From: Hyphomicrobiales bacterium
GTDB taxonomy: Bacteria > Pseudomonadota > Alphaproteobacteria > Rhizobiales > Rhizobiaceae
Assembly (NCBI GenBank): GCA_900470195.1
Contig: UEIJ01000028.1
Span: 62,001-126,000 of the forward strand
Direction of reading: 5' to 3'
DNA: 64,000 nucleotides
Position numbers and translations under genes: made by a program. Below the pieces are notes generated by a model that had not been told where the DNA came from, did no database searches, and was given only the letters and a program-made list of their open reading frames with translations. Shown here piece by piece: positions 28,692 through 37,137 of this stretch; position 1 is the stretch's first letter, and each line of letters begins with the position of its first letter.

Positions 28692-29594
28692 TCAAGCCGC
28701 TTTTGCCATATGCAAACGGTCGAATACACCGCCAATTGCATCGAAATCCGCGTCATTGAGTGAAATCAGTGGGGCGCGCACGCGACGCCATTCCTTGTCA
28801 CCGGTATGACGCGCGACCATGGCCTTAACCGCAGGCGTTACCGGATAATTCAGCAACTGCTGTACGGCAGCCACCAGTTCGGCATCGTCCTGCCCATGGT
28901 TGATCATGCGCAAAAGGCGGTCCGGGAACAGATTGGCCATCCCGGAAATCGCGCCCTGCCCGCCAAGGCGAACGCCCGCTGCCAGATCGCGCTCGTCGCC
29001 AATCAGGATCGCAATGTCCTTGTGCGCAGCAAGCAGCTTTTCAGTATAGGCCCAGTTCCCGGACGAATCCTTCACGCCCATGATGATGCCACCAAAGGCC
29101 GCACGCAGACGGCTGACGAGATCGACTGAAAGCTCCACGGCTGTCACCGACGGAATATTGTAGAGAATGATGCTGCGAGCATCTTCACCCAATCCCTTGA
29201 AGACAGCCGAGAACCAGTTGAACAGGCCTTCATCGGAGAGGTTCTTGAAATAGGAAGGCGGCGCCAAAAGAATGGCCTTGCAGCCGCGCCGCAACGCATC
29301 GCCTGCCTGAAGAACCGCATCGGCAACCGAATTTTCCATCACGCCCACAACGATGCTGGACGCCGGAAAGCCACCCGCAACAAATGCATCGAGGAGTGCC
29401 GCACGTTCAGCATCGGCAATCGACGAACCTTCGCCGGTCGTGCCAAACAAGGTTACGCTGGAGCAGCCATTATCGAGCCGCGCACGCGCGTGGCTGAGCG
29501 CTCGGCTGACGTCGATTTTACCGTCTGCGTCGAATGGCGTCGTGAGCGCTGCAGAGAGCCCGAAACGCTCCTGCCCGGAATGATTGTGTGCCAA
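28692..29594 (-). CDS. DapA/N-acetylneuraminate lyase-family aldolase or dehydratase
   Basis: Taken from TTG at 29594, six bases after GGGAGGAG, the protein has 300 residues, the family norm. Class I aldolase landmarks are FGTTGEGSS (about 44-52), the catalytic tyrosine in LYNIPSV (about 140-146) and the Schiff-base lysine in GVKDSSGNW (about 167-175). An upstream ATG at 29633 would add 13 residues but lies inside the operator palindrome and has no ribosome site. Members make or split 2-keto acids: KDG-type aldolases, sialate lyase, ketodeoxy-sugar-acid dehydratases, DHDPS. With a sugar kinase, reductase and sugar transporter around it, splitting of a 2-keto-3-deoxy sugar acid is the best guess. 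The lysine-biosynthetic enzyme is unlikely. Confidence 0.87.
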   Translation of the reverse strand: MAHNHSGQERFGLSAALTTPFDADGKIDVSRALSHARARLDNGCSSVTLFGTTGEGSSIADAERAALLDAFVAGGFPASSIVVGVMENSVADAVLQAGDALRRGCKAILLAPPSYFKNLSDEGLFNWFSAVFKGLGEDARSIILYNIPSVTAVELSVDLVSRLRAAFGGIIMGVKDSSGNWAYTEKLLAAHKDIAILIGDERDLAAGVRLGGQGAISGMANLFPDRLLRMINHGQDDAELVAAVQQLLNYPVTPAVKAMVARHTGDKEWRRVRAPLISLNDADFDAIGGVFDRLHMAKAA

Positions 29595-29632
29595 AACTGG
29601 CTCCTCCCAAGTTTGAATCTTAAGTTTGCACA

Positions 29633-29657
29633 TACTAACATGTTAGTAAAGAGTCAA
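29633..29657 (-). promoter_or_regulatory. Perfect 16-bp palindromic operator with -35 box upstream of the dapA-like gene
   Basis: TACTAACATGTTAGTA (29633-29648) is a perfect palindrome. On the minus strand a -35 TTGACT (29657-29652) lies just before it, so the palindrome occupies the space between the -35 and the expected -10. It is a convincing operator, probably for the GntR regulator encoded two genes downstream. No second copy is seen in the window. Confidence 0.7.
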
Positions 29658-29747
29658 TTGGAGTTCAGTGTGTATTCGCATGGCTTCGGAAGAATGCGGG
29701 ACAGGTAAAGACACCTGAAACCTGTGCCAGTTCAGAGCGCTGGTATC

Positions 29748-29803
29748 TCCTCCCTCATCGTCGTGGAAAGCTGTTGAAAACAGCTGCTAAGGATGAGGGA
29801 GGA
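29748..29803. repeat. Nested inverted repeat (12-bp outer stem, 7-bp inner hairpin)
   Basis: TCCTCCCTCATC (29748-29759) pairs exactly with GATGAGGGAGGA (29792-29803). Inside, AGCTGTT-GAA-AACAGCT (29769-29785) forms a second perfect hairpin. It lies just past the pfkB-like stop (29825) on the minus strand, where it could end or stabilise the upstream transcript. There is no T-run. Confidence 0.6.
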
Positions 29804-29824
29804 AGATGTGCGAAACCCGACTTA

Positions 29825-30742
29825 TCAGGCTGGAACAACACCGGTTTCGATGAAAGAAAGAACTTCGGCGTGGCTTGGTGAACCGGCCCGCCCGCCGAAG
29901 CGCGCGCATTTGATGGCAGCGGCGGCATTGGCAAAGCGAATGATATCAATCATAGGCCTGCCTTCCACGAGGCCATGCGCGAAAGCACCATGGAAGACAT
30001 CGCCCGCAGCCAGCGTATCCACTGCATCGACCGTGAAAGCGGGTATGTGAGAAACCGATTTGCCAGCGCCTTCAGCCCAGTAGCAGCCCTCCGCGCCACC
30101 GGTAACGGCGGTGAAGACATTATAACGCTTGCTGAGAACCCGGACGCATTCACTCAAATCCGTCGTGCCCGCGACGCTGATGGCGGCCGGTTCCGACGCA
30201 ACGATATGGGTCGCAAGCGGCAGCAACGTTTCGAGCAATTCGACAGGCGCGGTATCGGCATCCAGTATGGCAGGAATCCCCGCCTCGCGTGCAGCGCGCA
30301 GCGCGGTTTCGGCAGCCCATGGCCAGCGCACGTCGGTCATGACAGCCGCATAGGTTCCTGCCGCGATCGGAGGCACCGAAACAGACGGGCTCGCCAGTGC
30401 CCGGTCATAAAACGGCACGATGATGCGTTCGCCATTCGCATCAACGAGGATCGAAGAGAACGCCGTGCGAGAGTCCTCCAGCCGTCGAATATAGGTACAA
30501 TCAATGCCTTCGGCTTGAAGCTCCGCTATGGCGCGATCCCCAACCGGGTCAATCCCAGCAGAAGCCCAGAGCGCCACATCACCGCCAAGCCGGGCAATCG
30601 CCGCGGCTGCACTTGAAGCCATGCCAGCTGCGATCTCGACAGCTTCGCGCGGCAGATATTTGCCTGCCGCATCAGGAAGCGCATCGAGGCGCAATATGGT
30701 GTCCATGGTCAGGGCACCTACGCAAAGAATTTTGGACGTCAT
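29825..30742 (-). CDS. PfkB-family carbohydrate kinase, sulfofructose-kinase (YihV)-like
   Basis: A 305-residue ribokinase-fold kinase. Compared from memory with E. coli YihV it shares a long run of features: GKY after the first strand, a GERIIV segment (about 109-114), DVRWP (about 142-146), LDAD and SEP motifs, and the C-terminal FHGAFA and RFGGRAGSP signature. The catalytic motif normally written DTxGAGD is DTLAAGD here (about 245-251): the first glycine of the anion hole is alanine, while the base aspartate is kept. It would phosphorylate a ketose or sugar acid. Its stop codon region is 3 bp after the AKR gene's coupling partner, so both are cotranscribed. Likeness to YihV does not establish a sulfosugar substrate. 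Confidence 0.85.
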   Translation of the reverse strand: MTSKILCVGALTMDTILRLDALPDAAGKYLPREAVEIAAGMASSAAAAIARLGGDVALWASAGIDPVGDRAIAELQAEGIDCTYIRRLEDSRTAFSSILVDANGERIIVPFYDRALASPSVSVPPIAAGTYAAVMTDVRWPWAAETALRAAREAGIPAILDADTAPVELLETLLPLATHIVASEPAAISVAGTTDLSECVRVLSKRYNVFTAVTGGAEGCYWAEGAGKSVSHIPAFTVDAVDTLAAGDVFHGAFAHGLVEGRPMIDIIRFANAAAAIKCARFGGRAGSPSHAEVLSFIETGVVPA

Positions 30743-30744
30743 GA

Positions 30745-31773
30745 TTACGAAATAAGGCCTTCGGAACGCAAAGTCTGCCAGAACTCATCGGGGATCGTCT
30801 GCTCGAACCAGACGACATTCTGCCTGATCTGTTCCGGCGAGCGAACGCCGATCAAAATGGAGCTGACGGCCTCATGCCTCATCGGGAACTGCATGGCGGC
30901 AGCAGCGAGCGGCACACGATACTCATCGCAAATATCATGCAGGCGATTGGTGCGTGCAATGATTTCAGCAGGCGCGTCGGCGTAATCGAATTTCAGTTCG
31001 CCGCCGCGCGGTGCAGCCAGAATCCCGGAATTGAACACCCCGGCAATCACCAGCGCCATGCCGCGCTTTTGCGCCAACGGCAGGAATTCCTTTTCGGAAA
31101 CCTGGTCAAGCAGCGAATAACGACCGGCGAGAAGTGAGCAGTCGAGATCAGCTTCTTCAAGCGCATCGCGAATGATCTCCCATTCGTTCACGCCGAGACC
31201 GAACCCCTTGATATTGCCTGCGTCGCGCAACTCGGTCAGCGCGCGGAAACCGCCGCCCTTGGTAAGAGCGTTCCAGTGGAGTTCTTGCCGGTCGCCATGG
31301 GTTACGCGGCCAATATCGTGGACATAAAGCAGGTCGATTTCAGGAAAGCCGAGACGCTGCTGGCTGTCGTCGAAGCTCCGCATGATGCCGTCATAGCTGT
31401 AATCGAATACCTCACGAAAATTGAGACCATTGTGCCAACCGGAATCGAACGGATTTTTCGGCAGCGGGGGCGGCAATGTACGGCCAGCGCGCTCGTTGGC
31501 CATCAGGCGTCCGACCTTCGTTGAAACAACCGCACGCTCGCTCTTTTCACGCAGCATATCGCCGAGAAGGTGTTCGCTGCGGCCATAGCCATACATCGGC
31601 GCACTGTCGTAATAACGGATACCGCTATTCCAGCCAGCTTCCAGCAAGGCATCCGCGTCAGCGCGGGAAACAGGCGCGTAAAGCCCGCCCATAGGCGCGG
31701 TTCCCAGACCAAGCGCGGTTACGGTCAAGCCGGTACGGCCAAGCGTCCGCTTGTCGGATGCCTTCAAATGCAT
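30745..31773 (-). CDS. Aldo/keto reductase (sugar 1-dehydrogenase type)
   Basis: From ATG at 31773 (after GAGGAGATACC) the protein has 342 residues. It is a TIM-barrel AKR: the N-terminal RTLGRTGLTVTALGLGTAPMGG, catalytic aspartate and tyrosine in RYYDSAPMYGYGRSE (about 50-64), lysine in STKVGRL, and histidine in LLYVHDIG. The long insert after the lysine and the motif order match the D-threo-aldose/L-fucose 1-dehydrogenase and pyridoxal dehydrogenase branch. It probably oxidises an aldose at C1 with NAD(P) in the cytoplasm. First gene of the minus-strand operon; a 51-codon upstream extension has no support. Confidence 0.85.
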   Translation of the reverse strand: MHLKASDKRTLGRTGLTVTALGLGTAPMGGLYAPVSRADADALLEAGWNSGIRYYDSAPMYGYGRSEHLLGDMLREKSERAVVSTKVGRLMANERAGRTLPPPLPKNPFDSGWHNGLNFREVFDYSYDGIMRSFDDSQQRLGFPEIDLLYVHDIGRVTHGDRQELHWNALTKGGGFRALTELRDAGNIKGFGLGVNEWEIIRDALEEADLDCSLLAGRYSLLDQVSEKEFLPLAQKRGMALVIAGVFNSGILAAPRGGELKFDYADAPAEIIARTNRLHDICDEYRVPLAAAAMQFPMRHEAVSSILIGVRSPEQIRQNVVWFEQTIPDEFWQTLRSEGLIS

Positions 31774-32075
31774 GGGGTATCTCCTCAACAACGGCGATTG
31801 ATGCGTCGCACTCCTCTTCAGCACATCTTGTTCAAAAAGCGCTTTTGCACTTTCTGGGACGCACTGCCTCTTCCGCCGATTGATAGGAGCAAGTTTGTCC
31901 AAGCGCAATCGGAAAAGCTTGCGCATGCGAACAGTCTATTCACTTGCAAATAGACCGTTCTTGACAGCGGTGAATTCCTGTCGATATTACTATGATGTCA
32001 GACCAATTTTAAAACCAACAAGGGAACGTGGTCTGGCCGGATTGCGCAAATTGGAGCGATCTGAAAGGAGGCAGA
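31774..32075. promoter_or_regulatory. Divergent control region between sugar operons A and B
   Basis: This 302-bp gap has no gene. It contains GTCTATT (31934-31940) and its exact complement AATAGAC (31949-31955) with 8 bp between them, and the dyad CAGACCA (31999-32005) / TGGTCTG (32029-32035). A plus-strand promoter is likely at TTGACA (31961-31966) and TATTAC (31985-31990), spaced 18 bp. The dyads bracket this promoter, so they are candidate sites for the FCD-type regulator at 32076. Confidence 0.5.
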
Positions 32076-32792
32076 ATGAAAGATCGCAGGCTGCTGCAGA
32101 TCGCGCCGCTACCGCCGATGGATCGCGCCCGGCAGGTAACCGATGCGCTCGCCAATTACATCGCGACCGCACATCTTCAGGCCGGAGACCGCCTTCCCGC
32201 GGAACGTGAACTGATGGCCGCGCTCGCTGTTGGCCGCTCTACAATTCGTGAGGCGATCCGGCACTTTCAGGCCCTGGGGGTGATCGAAGCCCGCAAGGGC
32301 AGCGGCACCTATCTGCTCAAGCCCATTTCAGCCGCAACCATCCATATGCCGCTTTCATTCGATCCGGCGCAATTGCGCGATGCGTTGCTGCAATCGCTTG
32401 AAGTGCGCCGTGGCATCGAGGCGGAAGCCAGCATGGTTGCCGCCCGCAAACGCACGGCTGAAGACCTTGTCATCATCGAGCGCAATCTCAACGAAATGGA
32501 ACGCGTTCACATCGCGGAAGGCACGTCCGGCCCGGAAGATCTGGCGTTCCACCTTGCTATCTACGACGCGACCCACAACCCGCTTTTCAGACAATTGCTC
32601 GAACAGATGCGCGAAGCCTTTTTGCGTTTCTGGGATCATCCGTTCGAGCGGGTCGACTTCGCGCGGCGGACCTTTCCGTTCCACCGCACGCTCTTTAACG
32701 CCATCGTGGCTCAGGACCCTGAAGCCGCGCGGCAGGAAACACTCAAAATCCTCGATATTGTCGAGGAAGACATCAAGGAAATGTCCAAATGA
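32076..32792 (+). CDS. FadR-type (FCD) GntR regulator of sugar operon B
   Basis: The 238-residue protein starts at ATG 32076 after a near-perfect AAAGGAGG; an in-frame GTG at 32028 has no ribosome site. The winged helix (about 15-80) has the GntR signature LPAERELMAALAVGRSTIREAIRHFQALGVIEARKGSGTYLL. The FCD domain (about 95-230) contains the expected D-x-x-x-H metal-ligand pattern in DLAFHLAIYDATHN and a later FHRTLFNAI. It heads the plus-strand operon, and its stop overlaps the lyase ATG. Probably a sugar- or acid-responsive repressor of both divergent operons. Confidence 0.88.
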   Translation: MKDRRLLQIAPLPPMDRARQVTDALANYIATAHLQAGDRLPAERELMAALAVGRSTIREAIRHFQALGVIEARKGSGTYLLKPISAATIHMPLSFDPAQLRDALLQSLEVRRGIEAEASMVAARKRTAEDLVIIERNLNEMERVHIAEGTSGPEDLAFHLAIYDATHNPLFRQLLEQMREAFLRFWDHPFERVDFARRTFPFHRTLFNAIVAQDPEAARQETLKILDIVEEDIKEMSK

Positions 32793-33958
32793 CTGACGGG
32801 ATGGACCCGCTGGATTTCGCAGCGCTTACAGTCGCCCATGATGAAGGCAATGCTTTCGACGCCGTGGTTCCGCCCATCGTGCAGACTTCGCTTTTCACCT
32901 TCCCAAGCTACGACGACATGGTCGCCTCCTACCGGGGCGAAAAGGTACGGCCCATCTACACGCGTGGCCTCAACCCGACCGTGCGCGCCTTCGAAGAAAT
33001 GCTGGCGAAACTTGAAGGCGGCGAAGATGCGCTCGGCTTTGCCAGCGGCATGGCTGCGATCTCGTCAAGCGTACTGGCCTTCGTCAAGCCGGGCGATCGC
33101 ATTGTCGCCGTGCGCCATGTCTATCCCGATGCGTTCCGCCTGTTCGGCACTATCCTGAAGCGCATGCAGGTACAGGTCGATTATGTCGATGGCCGCGACG
33201 AGGAGGCGGTTGCAAAGGCCCTGCCCGGCGCGAAACTTTTCTACATGGAAAGCCCGACAAGCTGGGTCATGGAAGCCCATGATGTCGGGGCCTTAGCAAC
33301 GATTGCAAGGCAGCATGGTGTGTTGAGCATCATCGACAACAGCTGGGCCAGCCCGATCTTCCAGCGTCCGCTGTCGTTGGGCGTCGATCTCGTCGTGCAT
33401 TCGGCATCGAAATATCTCAGCGGTCATAGCGATGTCGTGGCTGGTGTCGTCACCGGCTCGAAAGAGCTGATCAATGCGATCCGCGCGGAAACCTATCCAT
33501 ATCTGGGCGGCAAGCTTTCACCGTTTGATGCGTGGCTTCTGGTGCGGGGCATGCGCACCTTGCCAACGCGCATGAAGGCGCATGAGGCATCGGCGCTGGA
33601 AATTGCAAAGCGGCTTCAGGCGCTGGATGTGGTTGAAACCGTCTGCCACCCGGCACTCGCCAATCGCCTGCCGGCGGGCCTCCACGGCACTTCCGGCCTG
33701 TTCTCGGTCATCTTCTGCGAAGGCGTGAACATCCGCGAATTCTGCAATCATCTCAATCTGTTCAAGCTTGGCGTGAGCTGGGGTGGACATGAAAGCCTGA
33801 TCGTGCCGGGTGAAGTCGTGCTGCAGCAGAAGGCGCAGCCAAATTCGGCGCATACGTTCGGCATCGATCCGCGCTCCGTGCGCTTGCATGTCGGACTGGA
33901 AGGAACGGAAGCGCTGTGGCGGGATATTGAAGGAGCGCTCGCAGCATCGGCCGTGTGA
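32789..33958 (+). CDS. Trans-sulfuration-type PLP enzyme (cystathionine beta-lyase/gamma-synthase family)
   Basis: A 389-residue fold-type I PLP enzyme. It has Y-x-R in PIYTRGLNPTVRAFE (about 52-66), SGMAAISS (about 86-93) in the phosphate loop, the catalytic aspartate in SIIDNSWASP (about 182-191), the PLP lysine in HSASKYLSGHSD (about 208-219), and the C-terminal RLHVGLEGTEALWRDI. Family members break or form C-S bonds in cysteine and methionine metabolism. It overlaps the GntR stop (ATGA) and precedes a sugar binding-protein gene by 33 bp, so it is part of the sugar ABC operon. That is an unusual setting and suggests a sulfur-containing or amino-sugar ligand, or recruitment for another elimination reaction. 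Confidence 0.88.
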   Translation: MTDGMDPLDFAALTVAHDEGNAFDAVVPPIVQTSLFTFPSYDDMVASYRGEKVRPIYTRGLNPTVRAFEEMLAKLEGGEDALGFASGMAAISSSVLAFVKPGDRIVAVRHVYPDAFRLFGTILKRMQVQVDYVDGRDEEAVAKALPGAKLFYMESPTSWVMEAHDVGALATIARQHGVLSIIDNSWASPIFQRPLSLGVDLVVHSASKYLSGHSDVVAGVVTGSKELINAIRAETYPYLGGKLSPFDAWLLVRGMRTLPTRMKAHEASALEIAKRLQALDVVETVCHPALANRLPAGLHGTSGLFSVIFCEGVNIREFCNHLNLFKLGVSWGGHESLIVPGEVVLQQKAQPNSAHTFGIDPRSVRLHVGLEGTEALWRDIEGALAASAV

Positions 33959-33991
33959 ATAAAATAGTGAGGAGCAATAAGGGGAACTGCA

Positions 33992-35251
33992 ATGAAAAAA
34001 CTAATAGCAGCCGCATTCGCAACCATGCTCATGAGCGGTACGGCGCTTGCCGATACCACCTTGAAACTTGTTGAAGTCATCACCAGCCCGGAGCGCACCA
34101 AGACGCTTCAGTCCATCGTTGCCAAGTTTGAGGCAGCCAATCCGGGCACCAAGGTCGAAATCATTTCGCTGCCATGGGGCGAATCCTTCCAGAAGTTCGC
34201 CACCATGGTTTCGGCGGGCGAAATCCCCGACGTCATGGAAATGCCGGACACGTGGGTTTCGCTCTATGGCAACAACGGCATGCTGGAGAACCTTGAGCCT
34301 TATCTCGCAAAATGGGAAACCACTTCCGACCTGACAGAGCGCGCGCTTGAGCTTGGCCGCAGCGTCAACAACACGGCCTATACGCTGCCTTACGGCTTCT
34401 ATCTGAACGCCATGTTTTACAACAAGAAGCTGCTGAGCGAGGCTGGCGTTTCCGAACCGCCGAAAACGCTCGATGAATTCGTCGAAGCCTCCAAGAAGAT
34501 TGCCGCTCTGCCGGGCAAATCCGGCTATTGCCTGCGCGGCGGTCCCGGCGGCCTCAATAGCTGGGTGATCTTCGCAGCCTCCATGGCGGGCGACAATAAG
34601 TTCTTCAACGAAGACGGCACCTCGACCATGAACAGCGAAGGCTGGAAAAAGGGCATCAACTGGGTGGTCGATCTCTACAAGAACGGCCTTGCACCGAAGG
34701 ACAGCGTCAATTGGGGCTTCAACGAAACCGTAGCCGGTTTCTACAGCGGCACCTGCGCCTTCCTCAATCAGGATCCCGACGCCCTGATTGCCATTGCCGA
34801 ACGCATGAAGCCTGAAGATTTCGGCGTTACCATCATGCCAAAGGGTCCGGATGGCAAGACCTTCCCGACCATCGGCTTTGCCGGCTGGTCGATGATGAGC
34901 GCGAGCAAGAACAAGGATCTTTCCTGGAAACTGATCTCGATGCTCGAAGGCCCGGAAGGCAACATCGAATGGAACAAGCGTACCGGCGCATTGCCGGTTC
35001 TCAAATCCGCCCAGAACGATCCGTTCTATAACGGCGAGCAGTTCAAGGGCTGGTTCGATGAACTGGCTGACAAGAACGTCGTTCCAACCGTCATGCCGAC
35101 CTATCTGGAAGAATTTGCCTTCTTCAAGGATTCGCTCGTCATCAAGACCTCGCAGGAAGCGCTTCTCGGCGACATTACGCCGGACCAGCTGGCCGACCAG
35201 TGGGCAGAATATCTGACCAAGGCACAGCAGAAGCACCTCGCAAAGCAATAG
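33992..35251 (+). CDS. Sugar ABC transporter substrate-binding protein (system B)
   Basis: A 419-residue family-1 binding protein with a Sec signal peptide (MKKLIAAAFATMLMSGTALA, cleavage about residue 20/21). The mature part has the bilobed CUT1 fold: FEAANPGTKVEIISLPWGE, PDVMEMPDTWVSLYG, and LPYGFYLNAMFYNKKLL. It is only distantly similar to the system A protein at 26582. It defines the ligand of system B. The gene follows the PLP lyase within 33 bp and a GAGGAGCAATAAGGGG ribosome region. Confidence 0.91.
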   Translation: MKKLIAAAFATMLMSGTALADTTLKLVEVITSPERTKTLQSIVAKFEAANPGTKVEIISLPWGESFQKFATMVSAGEIPDVMEMPDTWVSLYGNNGMLENLEPYLAKWETTSDLTERALELGRSVNNTAYTLPYGFYLNAMFYNKKLLSEAGVSEPPKTLDEFVEASKKIAALPGKSGYCLRGGPGGLNSWVIFAASMAGDNKFFNEDGTSTMNSEGWKKGINWVVDLYKNGLAPKDSVNWGFNETVAGFYSGTCAFLNQDPDALIAIAERMKPEDFGVTIMPKGPDGKTFPTIGFAGWSMMSASKNKDLSWKLISMLEGPEGNIEWNKRTGALPVLKSAQNDPFYNGEQFKGWFDELADKNVVPTVMPTYLEEFAFFKDSLVIKTSQEALLGDITPDQLADQWAEYLTKAQQKHLAKQ

Positions 35252-35322
35252 CACCGTGAACGGCTTGCAGGCGTGGAACTGTCACGCCTGCAAGCGAGTG
35301 ATGCAGCCCCGCGAAGGGAAAG

Positions 35323-36285
35323 ATGATGAACGACACCGCTTCCATAAAGGCCTCGGTGCGCAACGAAGTGCCGGGCGAAAAGCAGGACCGCCGCAGCTTC
35401 CTGCAGCGGCTTGCGCACGCTTCCGAACCTTATCTCTACAGTGCGCCTGCGCTCATCCTCATCGGCGCCATCATGCTTGTTCCGCTGATCCTCGGCGTCT
35501 CCTATGCCTTTCGCGACATTCAGTTGCTGAACCCCTTTTCGGGCGGCTATGTGGGGCTCGATCATTTCCGCGAACTTGCGACCGATCAGGCTTTCTATCG
35601 TTCCTTGAAGAACACGCTCTGGTGGACCGGCTGCTCCGTGCTGCTGCAATTCGTGTTCGGACTCATTCTGGCCCTGCTGCTCGACAAGCCATTTGCCGGT
35701 CGCGGCTTGGCACAGGCGCTGATCTTCCTGCCATGGGCCGTGCCGACATTTCTCACCGGCCTTAACTGGGCCTGGCTGTTCAATCCGGTTATCGGGCCGC
35801 TGCCGCACTGGCTGCATGCAATCGGCATCCTGAGCGCGCCAAACAACATCCTGTCCGATCCCAATCTGGCCATGTGGGGCATCATCACCGCAGGTGTGTG
35901 GTGGGGCATACCGTTCTTCGCCATCACCATGCTGGCCGCCTTGCAGGCCATCCCGCGCGATCTTTATGAAGCAGCAGCGATCGATGGCGCAGGACCGGTG
36001 CAGCGCTTTCTTTCGATCACGCTTCCTTACCTTGCGCCGACCATGGCCATCACCATTTTGCTGCGCACCGTCTGGATTGCCAACAGTGCCGACCTGATTG
36101 TCGTGATGACCGGCGGCGGCCCCGCCGACCGGACGCAGATCGTAGCAAGCTATATCTTCACGCAGGCCTTCAAGCGGCTCGATTTCGGTTACGCCTCTGC
36201 CATTGCGATGGTCCTGCTTGTCCTGCTGATGGTCTATTCGATGCTCATCGTGCTGTTGCGCCAGACGCTTCTGAACAAGGATTGA
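35323..36285 (+). CDS. Sugar ABC transporter permease, MalF type (system B)
   Basis: A 320-residue permease with a polar N-terminal tail of about 40 residues and six helices. The first spans LYSAPALILIGAIMLVPLILG; the coupling EAA loop is IPRDLYEAAAIDGAGPVQRFLSITLPYL (about 205-232). The start ATG at 35323 follows GGGAAAGATG. It forms the pore with the permease at 36290, which starts 4 bp after this stop. Confidence 0.91.
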   Translation: MMNDTASIKASVRNEVPGEKQDRRSFLQRLAHASEPYLYSAPALILIGAIMLVPLILGVSYAFRDIQLLNPFSGGYVGLDHFRELATDQAFYRSLKNTLWWTGCSVLLQFVFGLILALLLDKPFAGRGLAQALIFLPWAVPTFLTGLNWAWLFNPVIGPLPHWLHAIGILSAPNNILSDPNLAMWGIITAGVWWGIPFFAITMLAALQAIPRDLYEAAAIDGAGPVQRFLSITLPYLAPTMAITILLRTVWIANSADLIVVMTGGGPADRTQIVASYIFTQAFKRLDFGYASAIAMVLLVLLMVYSMLIVLLRQTLLNKD

Positions 36286-36289
36286 GGCC

Positions 36290-37123
36290 ATGGCCAACCG
36301 TAAAATCTACCTTGCTGGCGCGCATCGCATTGCCATTCTCCTGTTCGTCCTGTTTGCACTGTTTCCGATCTTCTGGCTGGTGAAGGTTTCCGTCACGCCC
36401 AATGATCTGCTTTACAGCGAGGGCGTGCGGCTCTGGCCATCGCGCATGACGTTCGATCATTTCAGCCATGTGTTGAATAACAGCTCGTTTCCGCTGTTCT
36501 TCCGCAACAGCCTGATCGTGTCGGGATCAACAGCCATCATCGTCACGCTGCTGGCATCGCTCTCCGGCTATGCGCTGTCACGGTTCAACTTCCGCGCCAA
36601 ATACTGGATCGTGGCGCTGATGCTGCTGACGCAGATGTTTCCGCTCGTGATGCTGATTGCGCCGATCTACAAGATCATGGCGCCGCTCGGTCTGACCAAC
36701 AGCCTGCTTGGCCTCGTCATCGTCTATTCCGCCTTCAATGTGCCTTTTGCCACCTTCCTGATGCAGTCGTTCTTCGACGGCATTCCGAAGGATCTCGAAG
36801 AAGCCGCCAAGATCGACGGGGCAACGCAATTCATGGCATTCCGCCAGATCATCCTGCCGCTGACGCTCCCCGGCATTGCAGCAACGCTCGGCTTCGTCTT
36901 CACCGCAGCATGGAGCGAGCTTCTGTTCGCGCTGATGCTGATTTCCGGCAATGATTCAGCCACGTTCCCGGTCGGGCTTTTGAGTTTCGTCTCAAAGTTC
37001 TCGGTCGATTTCGGACAGATGATGGCGGCGGGCGTGCTCGCGCTGATCCCGGCCTGCCTCTTCTTCTTCCTCATTCAACGATACCTCGTGCAGGGCCTCA
37101 CGGCTGGCGCGGTCAAAGGCTGA
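36290..37123 (+). CDS. Sugar ABC transporter permease, MalG type (system B)
   Basis: A 277-residue permease with six helices, the coupling loop [27 protein letters not shown] (about 164-190) and the characteristic C-terminal GLTAGAVKG. It starts 4 bp after the previous permease and ends 14 bp before the ATPase gene, so it is tightly coupled in operon B. Confidence 0.91.
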   Translation: MANRKIYLAGAHRIAILLFVLFALFPIFWLVKVSVTPNDLLYSEGVRLWPSRMTFDHFSHVLNNSSFPLFFRNSLIVSGSTAIIVTLLASLSGYALSRFNFRAKYWIVALMLLTQMFPLVMLIAPIYKIMAPLGLTNSLLGLVIVYSAFNVPFATFLMQSFFDGIPKDLEEAAKIDGATQFMAFRQIILPLTLPGIAATLGFVFTAAWSELLFALMLISGNDSATFPVGLLSFVSKFSVDFGQMMAAGVLALIPACLFFFLIQRYLVQGLTAGAVKG

Positions 37124-37137
37124 AAGGATTTTTCCCT

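Noticed and set aside
29825-31773. Sulfoquinovose (sulfo-EMP) pathway assignment from the YihV-like kinase
   Set aside because: No isomerase, sulfofructose-phosphate aldolase, sulfolactaldehyde reductase or sulfoquinovosidase is present; only the kinase resembles that pathway.
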